Source: Ceratobasidium sp. AG-K (lineage: Eukaryota > Basidiomycota > Agaricomycetes > Cantharellales > Ceratobasidiaceae). From it: a stretch of DNA of 64,000 nucleotides. The notes under the pieces are model-generated. The model had not been told where the DNA came from, searched no databases, and saw nothing but the letters and a program-made list of their open reading frames with translations. The position numbers and the translations under genes are program-made. Below, piece after piece: positions 44,730 through 55,783 of this stretch. Position 1 is the stretch's first letter; every line of letters begins with the position of its first letter. The DNA lies in assembly GCA_037039685.1 (NCBI GenBank), contig JAWNGF010000005.1:1736001-1800000 (forward strand). Reading direction: 5' to 3'.

Positions 44730-47700
44730 ATGGCATCTCCCAGCAAACGAGGGGTCACCCCTAGCACGCCTTCTGGTCTCCCGACGCGTATCCGACCTCC
44801 TTCGCTGTCACCTAGGAAGCCTATCCCCGCTCCAAAATTCACCGGCCCGAACTTTACGCCGCGACCAGCCTCTGCCATCTTTGGGAAACCGGTCACCGAC
44901 GCGGACCTTGGGCTTGTTGACTGGCAGAATGTCACAGATGCGGATTTATCGGCAGATTTATCTCTGGGAGACATTACCATGGATCCGGACCCGGAGGACA
45001 AGGTCCTAGTCACGATTCGGTGAGTCTGTCGATCAATGATTTTCGGTTTAATTTAACCAGCTTTTACGTAGTGTAAAGCCTAGTGATGCAGACACAGAGG
45101 CAGACAAGGCCATGCGCGAAGCCTGGAACATAAATCACGAAAAACATTCGCTCAAGCTCAAGGACCATTTCGCTCGCGTTGGTGGCCCATCGACAGGGGA
45201 ATTTTATTATGGCTTGTACATTTACTCTATGCCTCCTAACTCGCGATTTACTCAAGTCTCGGACAGACGAGGTCCTGACCGGGACGGATAACAAGGCAGT
45301 ATATGCATCTACTGCCAAAACTCATGTCCGGTATGTCGGCTTCTTCGTTTCATTGTTCCATATACTGAGTCGAGGCAGCGCTGCAATGGACGGTTACAAC
45401 TCTGTCGTATTTGCTTACGGCCAGACCGCCTCGGGAAAGACATTCACGTTGGCAAGTCGTTCCTTGGCAACGAAATTGCATTTGATTAATGATTTCCCTC
45501 ACAGAGTGGGTCTGAGGACCAACCAGGGATCATCCCACGGGCTATGCGTGACGTGTTTGGCTATATCAAAAAGGTAGGTGCACGTTCGAGCCAATCTATA
45601 TTACCAGGTTACTCAGGTTGTTTCTGTCTGTGATTAGCATCCTGACCGCGAGTTCTTGCTCCGAGCATCCTATCTCGAAATCTATAACGAACAAATATAT
45701 GATTTACTCGCCACAGGGGCACGAACCACAGTTACTCTACAGGGAGTCGGAAATAATGTTTACCTTGCTGGTGCGCTCTCCATTGTACTCCAAATGTATG
45801 CCCTGACGAATCGCATGCGTGTTTTGTGTCCCAGGTGTTCGTGAAGAGCCCATCACTTCTCTCAAATCCGTAAAAGACGTTTTGGAGCGCGGTGATGCTG
45901 GCCGCCGAACGGCAAGCACGGATTGGAACGAGCGTTCAAGTCGATCTCATAGCGTATTCCGTCTGGTGAGCCCCATTTGCGTTGCTGCGGCCCTTCTTGT
46001 TCCTGTCTGCCCACTTCGTCACTCAATCCACTTTGACCAAAACGTAAACTAATCAATGATTCATCCCAGGTCATCGAGTCTCGCGAAACCATGACCGAAC
46101 GAGAACGTCTCGCCACACCCGAGCCTATGGGGGTACCCATGACTCCTGGAGGAAGCAAACTGCAAGCGCGAGGAGGGCGTTCCGTTCAAATGTCTACCCT
46201 GGTTAGTTAAAATCCCACTGCTTTGAGGTTTGGCCGCTAATCCTCGGTTTGAGCACAGAGCTTGATTGACTTGGCTGGGTCTGAAAAAGCTACGAGTGAC
46301 AAGGACAGGACGAGGGAAGGGAAATACATAAACACAAGGTTTGCCAGCCTGAAGCCTCATGAGTATTTGAGCGCTAAATCGTTGCATAGTCTTTTGACAT
46401 TGGGTAGCGTGATCGGAACGTTGGCTGAAAACTCGGCGAAAGGCAAACAGTAAGCGTCACCTAGTCCAAACAGGGTAACAAATAAAGATTGAATTGAATT
46501 GCAGGGATCACATTCCGTTCCGAAACAGCAAGTACGTTGGCTCTTTTGACAATCTGGACCGTTAATACTGACGTTTGGGAATATCGATTAGACTGACTCG
46601 TTTGCTTCAACCATCTCTCTCTGGTGATGCGCGTATATCCGTTATTTGTACTCTTAATCAACACCCAAGCGCAATTGCCGAATCAACGAGTACTCTGCAG
46701 TTTGCGGCTCGGGTCAAGAAAGTTTCGGTAAGTAACTATTTGAGATTTCATTTCCGTGGCGAACTCCGCTTGTTGGACCAATGCGAGGGTTGGACTCGCT
46801 TTGAAATGATCGAAACCCCACAACCGCTTTCCTTGATAGATCATTTACAATACTGAAATTCGTGTCCTTCTAGCTTCATGCGACTAAGAAGGAGGTGGTC
46901 GATACGGACGCACTCCTTGAACGATACAAGCAGGAGATTGAAGAATTGAAACGCCGGTTGGGGGAGAGAGAAAAAGAAGCCCCAGTTCGGAATCGCCGGC
47001 TCAGCGCCCGAGAGGTGGGCTATATGCGTGTTCCCCGATTACAAGTTGGACTCATAATAATACAACTAATCTTTAGCAAGTCGATGAGAGCAAAGCCATG
47101 AATGACCTAAGCAACAGGATCAAGCAGCTCACGAAATTAATTCTGACGAGTCAGAACGTAGAGGAAGGGAGGGAATCTAGGCCGGCCAGCCCAGTCAAAT
47201 TGGACTTTGACGCATCGCCATATCAGGTATGGACATATGTCTCCTAACGTGGGTCGACATTTACATGACCTAATTCGGTTCCTTTAGCTCCAACAAGAAC
47301 TTCTAAGTGCACGCCGCACGATCGAGTCGCAAGAACGGCAAATCCTCTCCCTGGAAGCGGCCCTCTCTCAACGACCGCTTTTACCGAGCGACGCCCCCGA
47401 ATCTGAAAAGGACCGTCTGATTGCTGATCTGAGTCGAACGGTGCGGGAGCTCGAGATTGTAACTCGAGGATACGAAGACAATCTCGGCGCGCCACTAAGG
47501 CAGGTTCGCGAAGATGTGGAGAGGGAATGGATGGCCAAAGTCCAAGAGAAGGAGCGGGAGCTGGAGGAAAAGGATGCCTTTATTGAAGAATGCCGAAGAG
47601 CCATTGAGAAAGAGAAAGAAGTGCGTCGATACTTGTGCTTGCATTCCACAGCTCATGCTATTTGAAATGCAGAACCGAAAGCGACTTGATGAAGAAAAGC

Positions 47701-48020
47701 TTGCGCTGTTCACATTTGTGCGCGATATCGATACACAGCTGGAGACCAAGACGGGGGTGGCCAATTACAATCCTGGCGGGGCTGAGCGCGCAAAACGAGC
47801 CCGTTCCTTGGACGGGAATGAGTCATTTACCCTTCAAAATAAGCTTGGTAGCCGGTTCACGTCGAGCCTGCTGAACGAGGCGACTCCTGAAGTTCTGGAA
47901 GAGGACGAAGAGGACGACGAAGATGAAATCGAGGACTTACTTGAGGTGGAAATGGAGCCGGAGAGCCCCAAAAAGGCAGCGAGGGGAGTATTAGGAAACA
48001 AGGAGAACCTCCCCTTATAG
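44730..48020 (+). CDS. Kinesin-7-like (CENP-E/Kip2-type) motor protein
   Basis: Microtubule motor, probably mitotic. ATG 44730 (MASPSKRGVTPSTPSGLPTR); a Pro/Ser/Thr-rich basic N-terminal extension precedes the motor. Motor landmarks in order: VLVTIRVKP, NSVVFAYGQTASGKTFTL (P-loop), FLLRASYLEIYNEQIYDLLA, ASTDWNERSSRSHSVFRLV (switch I), SLIDLAGSEKATSDKDRTRE (switch II), SLLTLGSVIGTL, HIPFRNSKLTRLLQPSLSGD, SESTSTLQFAARVKKVS-like neck entry. A coiled-coil stalk follows (LLERYKQEIEELKRRLGERE; WMAKVQEKERELEEKDAFIE), then an acidic patch (EEDEEDDEDEIEDLLEVEME) and the end GVLGNKENLPL, which contains a KEN box. The tail is short for CENP-E. Two introns (45212-45266, 45452-45504) need GC donors. No stop interrupts the model. 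Confidence 0.88.
45452..45504 (+). other. GC-AG intron in the kinesin gene
   Basis: The exon ends in codons for TFTL, followed by GCAAGTCGTT; the intron closes at CACAG before codons for SGSEDQPGIIPR. This restores the kinesin sequence TFTLSGSEDQPG. A second intron at 45212-45266 begins GCTTGT and ends GGACAG, joining FYY to DEVLTGTDNK; its donor is a weaker match. Confidence 0.65.
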
Positions 48021-48194
48021 GAACATTATTGATCTGAGGAGATCTAGCGTTATGCTTGAATGGAAACGTGCTGTTAGCGCTGGCCGCAAGTTGTTGCTGA
48101 TACCCGTGTTGAATGTTTGCTAACAATTTTCTGTCTTACTGGATATAAACATATTTACAATGGCTGCTAGATACACAGCTAAAGTTTCATATAC

Positions 48195-49590
48195 GCATAC
48201 AACCTGAAATCACTCTTTGTATCTATGCCACGACCTCAGACGAGTTGGCCTCGAGCTTCGCAATCTCTTCCCAAAATGCTGCCCATTTCCCACCCTGCCA
48301 CGTAGCCACCCTCTTCCATACTGATAGTTCCCCACCCTCCGCCTTTTGCAAACCATGAAATACGCCACCAATCGCAAAATCAGTAAATGAGATCCGGCTC
48401 CCCATCACAAATAGCCCTTCGTTACTTATCACCTCAAGAGATTCACCAAACGCATCCCACTTTTCTTGAGCACCAGCCCAGTGTTGGTCCGCTGAATCGA
48501 ATAGTTTAGGAAGTTCCATGCCAACTATTGCACTCCGAGTTCTGTTAAAGTATTCAAAGTCCGGTTCATTCAAGAACCCTGGCCTCAAAGCTGCGTGCGC
48601 CAGAATGAAGGGAGCCAACAGGATGCTCAGGTTCCCCACATAGTCAGTCGCAATCTTCTGTAACGCCTGCGTTCCTGGCGGTATGACCAGGGGGTACTCG
48701 GGTGCGGGGTATTTTTTGTCCAAGTAGATAGCGATCTCAAAGGATTCAACCACGTAAGTAGGTGGCTTGGCGGGGTCAGTCGATGGATCTGCTATCACTG
48801 TACGAGCTTTAGTTCGAGTGTGCCGCATTATACGGTTAATGGGACACGCACTAGGTAGTGTGTATTTAAAGAATGGGTTAGATGACGAGGGAGGAACACC
48901 GAGCTCTTTGAGCTTGGGTTCAATGTTGGCCATGGGTACGTATTCGATGCGGTAAGGCAGACGTTTGTAGTTAAGAGTTAATCTAAAAACTATCTATTCA
49001 GTTTCATGCACTAGGTCTACTTCAAATCGTCGTAGATTTCACCTCGTTTTATAGGTATTGGGTGACCATGATCCATCGTTGGAGGCAAGATCATAGAAGA
49101 TGATCGGGTTTTCTGGAGTCGCGGCCATTGGTCCGTGGGAGAGGCACCTCGGGGTGTGGGAGGACAAGATGGCTGTAAGCGGGGCTGAATCACCAGCTTT
49201 ATAGTAGTCGATGGTGATGCCGTTGAGGTTAGAATGGAGCCGTTTCGACCGACATCCGGCACAGGTTTAGTAAGTGATGATATGTGCATTGACGGCCGAG
49301 TCGGGCACGGGATCGGGAAGCTTGAAGAACGAGCACCGGGCTTGTATTAACCGCCGAGACACTAGGTACGTTCGTGCCAATACTTACATACATATATGTT
49401 TACCAATAAACGTAACCTTTGCCATTATTCCCTTGAAGTTGGAGTGTTACCTCGAGCTCATGAGCTCGCGAAGTCCTTGAAAGTTAGTTTGTCAGTGACG
49501 GTTTACTCAGGTGACTATGGGCGCCCATGAGGAAGTACGCATATCGCCACCGCGCCTGCAGAAATGCGCGATCCCCGAATTAAACATCTG
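48195..49590. repeat. Tandem segmental duplication, unit 1
   Basis: This unit holds a GST gene plus its flanks and is repeated 1.84-1.86 kb to the right (about 50035-51440). Besides the coding sequence, the 3' flank (GCATACAACCTGAAATCA in both) and a block about 400 bp upstream of the ATG (GAAGTAC-CATATCGC-CCGCGC near 49532 against GAAGTAC-CGTATTGC-CCGTGC near 51389) align at the same offset. The borders were set by eye. Confidence 0.6.
48223..49128 (-). CDS. Glutathione S-transferase, etherase-related (tandem copy 1)
   Basis: Cytosolic enzyme conjugating glutathione to electrophiles. ATG 49128: MAATPENPIIFYDLASNDGS then WSPNTYKTR, an N-terminal thioredoxin-fold motif typical of the fungal FuA/LigE-like (etherase-related) GSTs. 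Two introns join in phase (after YKTR and after FKYTLP) to LTLNYKRLPYRIEYVPMANI and MIADPSTDPAKPPTYVVESF, where VVESF-type sequence supplies the glutathione-binding ES pair. EIAIYLDKKYPAPEYPLVIP ends the N-domain. The C-terminal helical domain runs from ALQKIATDYVGNLSILLAPF to AFWEEIAKLEANSSEVVA, with FVMGSRISFTDFAIGGVFHG carrying the conserved Asp. Length is normal, no disruption seen. Class assignment is tentative. Confidence 0.85.
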
Positions 49591-50066
49591 CCGTTCATGA
49601 TCAATTAGATCAAAACCGCGTAATTCAACCTCTGGTGCCCGTCTTGACTAACCCATTTGCCCTCGAGGATAAGCTAACATTCATGAGTATTTGCTCTACA
49701 ACACAAGCTTGGCGATCGGTCCACCTCCACTGTGCTAAATGAAGGGGCTCCCGAAGGTCTAGAACAAGATGAGGGTGAAATCGAGGATCCAGTTGAGGCG
49801 AAAAAGCAACCAGAGAATTCCAATATATCAGTGAGGTAGCCTTAGGGAACAAATAAACCCTTCCCTCATAGGTTAGGGAAATTTTCGAGATTTAACTCTA
49901 CGCTTGAATCCGCATATGACGTCGAGACCAGCTGGGAGGTGCTATTGGCGCCCATGCTACATTTTTCGCTAGAGCTTCGTTGGTTTTACGGGAAATAAAT
50001 AGAAATACAAATAAATAATGGCCTTTGTAGTCTCACATAGTGTGCATACAACCTGAAATCATTCAT
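49129..50066. other. Spacer between the tandem GST genes
   Basis: The right-hand promoter of copy 1 lies in about 49129-49590 and aligns partly with the upstream region of copy 2. The remaining 450 bp (49600-50030) show no gene; the 76-codon minus frame at 49625-49852 has no motif. Both promoters contain the block TCGGGCACGG (near 49300 and 51144). Confidence 0.5.
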
Positions 50067-51440
50067 CTATATCTGTGCCACAACTTCAGACGAGTTGGCC
50101 TCAAGCTTTGCGATCTCTTCCCAAAATACCACCCATCTGCCGCACTGCCAGGAAGCCACCCTCTTCCAGTCCGACAGGTCTCCGCCCTCCACCTTTTGCA
50201 GGGTGTGAAATGCACCGCCAATCGCGAAATCGACAAACGAGATTCGACTCCCCATTACAAATGGCCCTTGGTTTCTTGTTGCTTCGAGGTACGTGCCCAG
50301 TGCATCCCATTTCTCCTGAACAGCAGCCCAGTGCTTGTCTACCGAATCGAGCAGTTTAGTGAGGTCCATGCCAACTATCGCGCGTCGAGTTCTGTTAAAG
50401 TATTCAAAGTCTGGCTCGCTCAAGAACCCAGGACGCAAAGCCACATGTGCAATAAGGAATGGGGCTAGAAGAAGCATCAAGTCTCGCATGTGTTCAATGG
50501 CAATCTTCTGTAACGCTCGTGTTCCTGGAGGTATGACGAGCGGATACTCCGGTGCCGGATACTTTTCATCTAGGTAGACTGCGATTTGAAAGGATTCGAC
50601 CACGTAAGTAGGCGGCTTAGCGGGGTCATTCGAAGGATCTGCTATCACTATACAAGCCTGGAGTTTGAGTACATTGTAACACTCGCGAAGTACAATACGT
50701 ACTTGGTAGCGTGTATTTAAAAAATGGGTTGGAAGGCACTGGAAGAACTCCTAGCTCTTTGAACTTGGCCTCAATTCTGGCAATAGGTACATATTCCACG
50801 CGATATGACAGGTGTTTGTAGTTCAAGGTTAATCTGAAGCGGGTGATATCAGACCTGTTTGCTCAGTTTACTCCTAATGGCCGTATGATTTACCTCGTCT
50901 TGTAGGTATTGGGTGACCACGATCCATCGTTAGAGGCGATATCGTAAAAGATAATAGGGTTTTCCGGAGTAGCTGCCATTGTACTTGTGAAAAAGGGGAC
51001 TTGACGTCTGAGCGGCTTGGGTGGGTTCAATCATTTCGGACGGTAAGATTTATAGGGCTGCTCTTAGTGCAAAGATGGGTCCATCTTGCCCACAGTCTAA
51101 CACACATTTGGCAAGTATGGTGTTCATGCTAATCACCGTATCGGGCACGGCATCGGCATCGGCGGGGGCGCTTTGTGAACGCGTACGCGTATTATATTGA
51201 AGTATCCATGGAATAACGCGTGTCAACGCAAGCTCATAAATCCGGGTAACAGAAGGCACGATTGCGCTGGCTGGCCTATTTGCATAGCCTACTAATTCTT
51301 AGACCTCACAACTAATATATGCGCACAAACGGCCGTAACCAGGAGCGCGACTGCGAACTTACTCGGATGATCATGCACGTTCATCATGAAGTACACGTAT
51401 TGCTGCCGTGCTGGTATGCGCAAGCGCCCTCCGAGCTGGT
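50035..51440. repeat. Tandem segmental duplication, unit 2
   Basis: Second unit of the GST duplication, in the same orientation as unit 1. Similarity covers the gene, its 3' flank and about 450 bp upstream. Drift is visible, including small indels in the upstream region, so the event is not very recent. Confidence 0.6.
50067..50979 (-). CDS. Glutathione S-transferase, etherase-related (tandem copy 2)
   Basis: Intact paralogue of the GST to its left. ATG 50979: MAATPENPIIFYDIASNDGS, WSPNTYKTR, then after an intron LTLNYKHLSYRVEYVPIARI. A second intron (GTACGT...TATAG) joins FKYTLP to MIADPSNDPAKPPTYVVESF. The C-domain differs most (HMRDLMLLLAPFLIAHVALR; WDALGTYLEATRNQGPFVMG), and the tail is extended by two residues (VVAQI). 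Both intron positions match copy 1 exactly. Key N-domain residues and the FVMGSRISFVDFAIGG motif are kept, so both copies should be active; different C-domain residues may give different substrate ranges. Confidence 0.85.
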
Positions 51441-52861
51441 TTGATACCGGCTCGTTGGCCAATCAACTGCAGGAATTCAACCACATGGTTCTGTTTCCGG
51501 CGCCGATCATGACTAATTTGTTTACCTCCGAGATGCCCAGATTCAAGCCGGCGGTCAAGTTGGCATTTAATTGATATTGATGATATGATCTGTATTCCAC
51601 CCCGGGCTTGGGTGGGGCAGTTCAAAGCACTCCTTTGGTTTGTCTGAACTCGTACGTGGGTCCTCGCCTACCAGCGCTTGAGGGTACAGTATTAAAACGG
51701 CTTGGGCTGGTAGCTTGCATGTCCGCGCAACCAGTACTTAGCTTCGTGGCCCACACTGACTCGCGCTGGTACGATAGGGAATGTAATGTCCATCGACGCC
51801 TTGCTTGCACTATAACTCATAATTATAGTTGTTATGTACTGTTTACAATTCAGTAATCCAAATATAGGATTGTGCCCCACCTGCGAAAACCTATGGCAAA
51901 ATATGGCGACTATGTGATCAGTGGCTGTGCATGTCTATCATGTCTACATAGTCCCTTACTTTTGCTAAATAGATTATTCGGGCGGGGTAATGCTCCATGG
52001 GGCTTTGATTACTATTTAGACAGATTCGCGCCAAATAGACATAATAGATCATTTTATTTCTTCTTGCTGAACGAGCGGCATGTATTTCTTGTGGGTCAGG
52101 TGTCTCAGTTCCACATCTCCTGAGATGAATTAAGATACCTTCGTAGAAGTTGCATACTTCCGAGCGCGAGTGGCATGCCCCTAGGTAAATATCTCACTAA
52201 CCAATATTGCATATACCCACTCCTTCTTCTAGTTCCTCGAACGGTGTGAGAGCCGCTTGTGCAGCTTCGATATCTTCAGGTACAAGAAACAACCCTGAAT
52301 CGGCACACTCAAGCAGGAAACAGATTATCAGGAATATCGGAGAATAAGCTCCGACCGCTCGACACTAAATGCAGAGCTATCCTCGAACCACGCGAGATGC
52401 AAAGCGGGGCTGACAAGACCAGTGCGGATCTGGTGGATACAATAAAACATTCGAGGGCTTTGCGGTAAGATCCATAGGATTCATTGCGCTATAGGTTTGC
52501 TACTCTTCCATAGTCCTGGAGCAGGGGTTCACCTCCCATTTTAGCCCTTGAATTGGAACACAAGTCAGGAGCTAGACCACGTGACACCAACCCACCTGCG
52601 GCGCACCTTCACCTCCGTGCTCGACCCGAAATCCGTCTCCATTCTCGGTCTCTGACATTCATCCGCTCAACTGTCATCTAAAAAAAAGCTCGCACGCGCT
52701 CAAAGCTATGTCTAGATGCCATTCAAAAGATAAAAATACCCACGAGGCTGTGCTCAAGGCCGAGCTCGTCCAAGAATACTTTCACACGTCTTCAGTAGAT
52801 TCGTACAAATAGGCCGATGTACTCAGCTCTAGTTCTCGCCACTTTGAATTCCCTGTCTGCT
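50980..52861. other. Gap before the aspartic protease gene
   Basis: Left part (to about 51440) is the upstream arm of GST unit 2. From 51450 to 52800 I find no gene: open frames at 51386-51574, 51608-51856 and 52259-52468 have no motif. The last 250 bp should hold the protease promoter, and AAAAAAAGCTCGC with GATAAAAATACC (about 52681-52740) may be core elements. Confidence 0.45.
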
Positions 52862-54769
52862 ATGAAGTCTCTGTCTTTGGTGACACTATCGCTCGCTGGA
52901 CTTTCGTCTGCACTTCACTTGCCTGTTCAGCGTGTCCGACCCCGCTCAAGTTCGGGTAGCACATATATGAGCAAGAGCGGGGGAGAAGGGTTAGGTAATA
53001 GTAACAATATCTTATATACTGCCGAGGTCAAGGTTGGAAGCAAGAGTAAGTTGCTATTCGTACCAACGAATGAATATTCTCACTTGTTGGGTAGGTTATA
53101 CCCTCCAACTTGACACTGGGAGTAGCGATCTGTGGTTCGCTCCGGATAAGAACTATAATCAGACGTTCGCGAGCGCTACTATATATGTGAGTTCCTTTTT
53201 TGTACATATGTGTCCTTTATGCATACTAGTAGAGCGGTACAGGAGGACTTGCAAGTTAACCTCACATACGGTACCGGCTGGTCCGCAGGGGCCGTCGCTC
53301 AGACCGACGTAGAATTTGCCGGGTTCAATATCAAAAACCAATCGTTTTTATTCATCGAGGAGCTTTCGGAATGGGATATTGACTTTGAACAGAAATACCC
53401 CGCCTACCAGGGGATCGCCGGACTCAGCTTTGACACGCTCTCCGAGGTTAACAGCAAGGTGCTCAAAGCTGACAACTCAACCTGGGGTCGCAGCCTCATG
53501 TCTAATATCTTTCTCGCTGATCCGTCAACCCCAAATCACATCGCTTTCTTCCTTGACCGAACGGGCGATCTAAATGACACCGACGTTGGGTATTTTGATA
53601 TCGGAACCTATGCGACCGGGTACAAGGCAGTGGCTGATACGCCCAAACATGAGGTGTTCACTGGGTACACACGAGGGGTCTTGCAATGGAATGCGCTGTT
53701 GCATGGGATCTCGATCAACGGGAAACCCCAGGCTCTTAAATCTAGTATTGTGGCCGATACGTCTAGCGGAATTGAGAACTCCCCTCCTAAGGGTTCTATC
53801 TCGGCGCTCTTGGACACTGGTACTTCTGCCGCGGAGATTCCTGAAGACGCATTTCATACTCTTTACAAAGCCATGGGAGGCGTATTAATTAGTGATAGTA
53901 CAACGTACGCGGTGCCGTGTATGGCAGAGGCTGAGGTGGTGTTTACGTTTGGGTAAGTGGTTCAAAGATTTCACCCATCATCTACTGATAGCTCATGCCA
54001 CTCGCAGGAACCAAACAGTCGTCATCCACCCGCTGGATTTGACGGAGGCTAAATCATACGACGTTGGGATTGGCCAGAACCTCACCATCTGTACGAGCTC
54101 ATACGGGCCGGCAGAATACGGTGGGGGAGACAACGATGTTATTCTGGGAGACTCTTTCGTGAGTGGGCGACATCAAGTAATAGCTCCAGTCTAAAATTCA
54201 TTGTGCAGCTCCGTAACGTCTACGCTGTCTACAACTATGGAGATTTCGTCGCAACCGAGTCAGGATTATCGACCAAAAGCCCTTTTATTCAGATGCTTCC
54301 CCTTACAGACGCCCAAAATGCAAGTGCCGAATTTAAAGCGGCTCGAGCCAAGGCTTTGGCCTCACTCCCCGCTCAGGCTGACGTCACAACGGTTAACGAT
54401 CCGACGCCCAAGCCCTTGAACAGCACCGGTCCGAGCTCAAGCTCGGGTGGCAACACTACCGCCAAACTCAGCGCAGGATCTTCCAATGCGGCACTGTCTG
54501 TGTCGTCGAATTCTGGCTCTGGTAATGATGATACGGCCGCCTCCCTCAAAAGGCTTACTGCCATTGCACCAATTGCTCTTGGGTTGCTTGGCTCGAGTGT
54601 CGCATTGCTAATCATTATTATTGTGATATTAGCGCTGGTACTCGTCCGTTTGAAGAATCAGGCGCCAGCATCGAGATCGACGGACTACGTGCCTGTTCCA
54701 TTGCAAAGGGAAAGTGTAGGGGGGTACAAGGATAAGCCGACCAAATACGACACCCAGTTCCGGGACTAG
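52862..54769 (+). CDS. Membrane-anchored pepsin-type aspartic protease
   Basis: Secretory-pathway protease anchored at the cell surface. I start at ATG 52862 (MKSLSLVTLSLAGLSSALHL, a good signal peptide); an in-frame ATG at 52817 would add 15 residues. Exon 1 joins across a GTAAGT...GGTAG intron to YTLQLDTGSSDLWF, the first catalytic motif (DTGS). Further exons give EDLQVNLTYGTGWSAGAVAQ (flap Tyr), YQGIAGLSFDTLSEVNS, and KGSISALLDTGTSAAEIPED, the second catalytic DTGT. DVILGDSFLRNVYAVYNYGD is the conserved end of the catalytic fold. A Ser/Thr/Asn-rich spacer (about 54400-54530) and one strong transmembrane helix (IALGLLGSSVALLIIIIVIL, about 54573-54632) follow, with a cytosolic tail of about 45 residues. 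No disruption seen. Confidence 0.9.
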
Positions 54770-55783
54770 ATCCATTCAGAGTCCGGTGCTCGCATGAAGA
54801 GCCCGTACGGCGAAGCGATGTAGCAGGAAAAATGTATTGCGCTAGTATGTTGGACAGTGTTGTATCTATTATCCAGCCATGAATGTCATATATGAGTATT
54901 TGATGCTTATGCGCATTTCGCCACCCAAGTTATTGTGAGTGTATGCGGTCCATGAATTATGTTGGTAGCTATACGAGCTCCAGGAGCGCACCAGTACATC
55001 TGTTGGCTGGTAAAGTAACTACGCATGATTTGCGAGGCTCCAGGCCCGTGTGGTAGCATACGGTCGACTAACCCGCGCGATTCATTGGCGTTTAACTGGC
55101 TAGCCTGCGAATGGTTGAGACTCCAGGTACTCGAGACTGGTAATTTTCTAAAACACCTGATCGGCAGCTATAATAACTCACTCAATATCTGCTATCAGGT
55201 AATAGCGTTGTGGCAACGAGGTGAGGACTGGTTCCTATTAGGCGAGAACAATCAATATCAAATGATCGCTTAGATATGGCTGTACACTTTCCAGACTTGG
55301 CTTGAAAAATGAAATAGATTATAACGGGACTTGGGACCTACGCTCGCCATCATATGACCAGCAGACTCTATGAGTTCCGAGGTCAGCCTTGTCGATGTTC
55401 AGAGACTCTCGACGAAGTACGTGCCATTCCAGCCAAATTATGGAGCCGCCCAGTATGTATATATAGCCAGTTGGCCAAAACCCGCAATGTGTGACGGGGT
55501 ATATTTGCACATTTCATTATTGGGAGGCACCTGGTTCTTACGACCCAGCTGATCCTCAATGCTGGTTGGCTGCCCTGTAATCGGCGAAAAGATGCTAAGC
55601 AACACGCGGTTCCAGACCGGCATAAACGGCACGCAACTCTCACTTCTTTTTTTGCCCACGTCGTTTCTAGCCGGCCTAAGGGAATCCCAGTCATTTCACG
55701 TCATAGAAAAGGTCATGTGGTTCTCATACTCTACATCCTCCCGCTGTCTCTGAGCCAATCTCTTGCTTGTATGCGGGACACCA
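54770..55783. other. Intergenic, no recognised gene
   Basis: About 1 kb between two plus-strand genes. Open frames on the minus strand (55319-55694) have no motif. Expected contents are the protease terminator and the transporter promoter. Confidence 0.5.
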
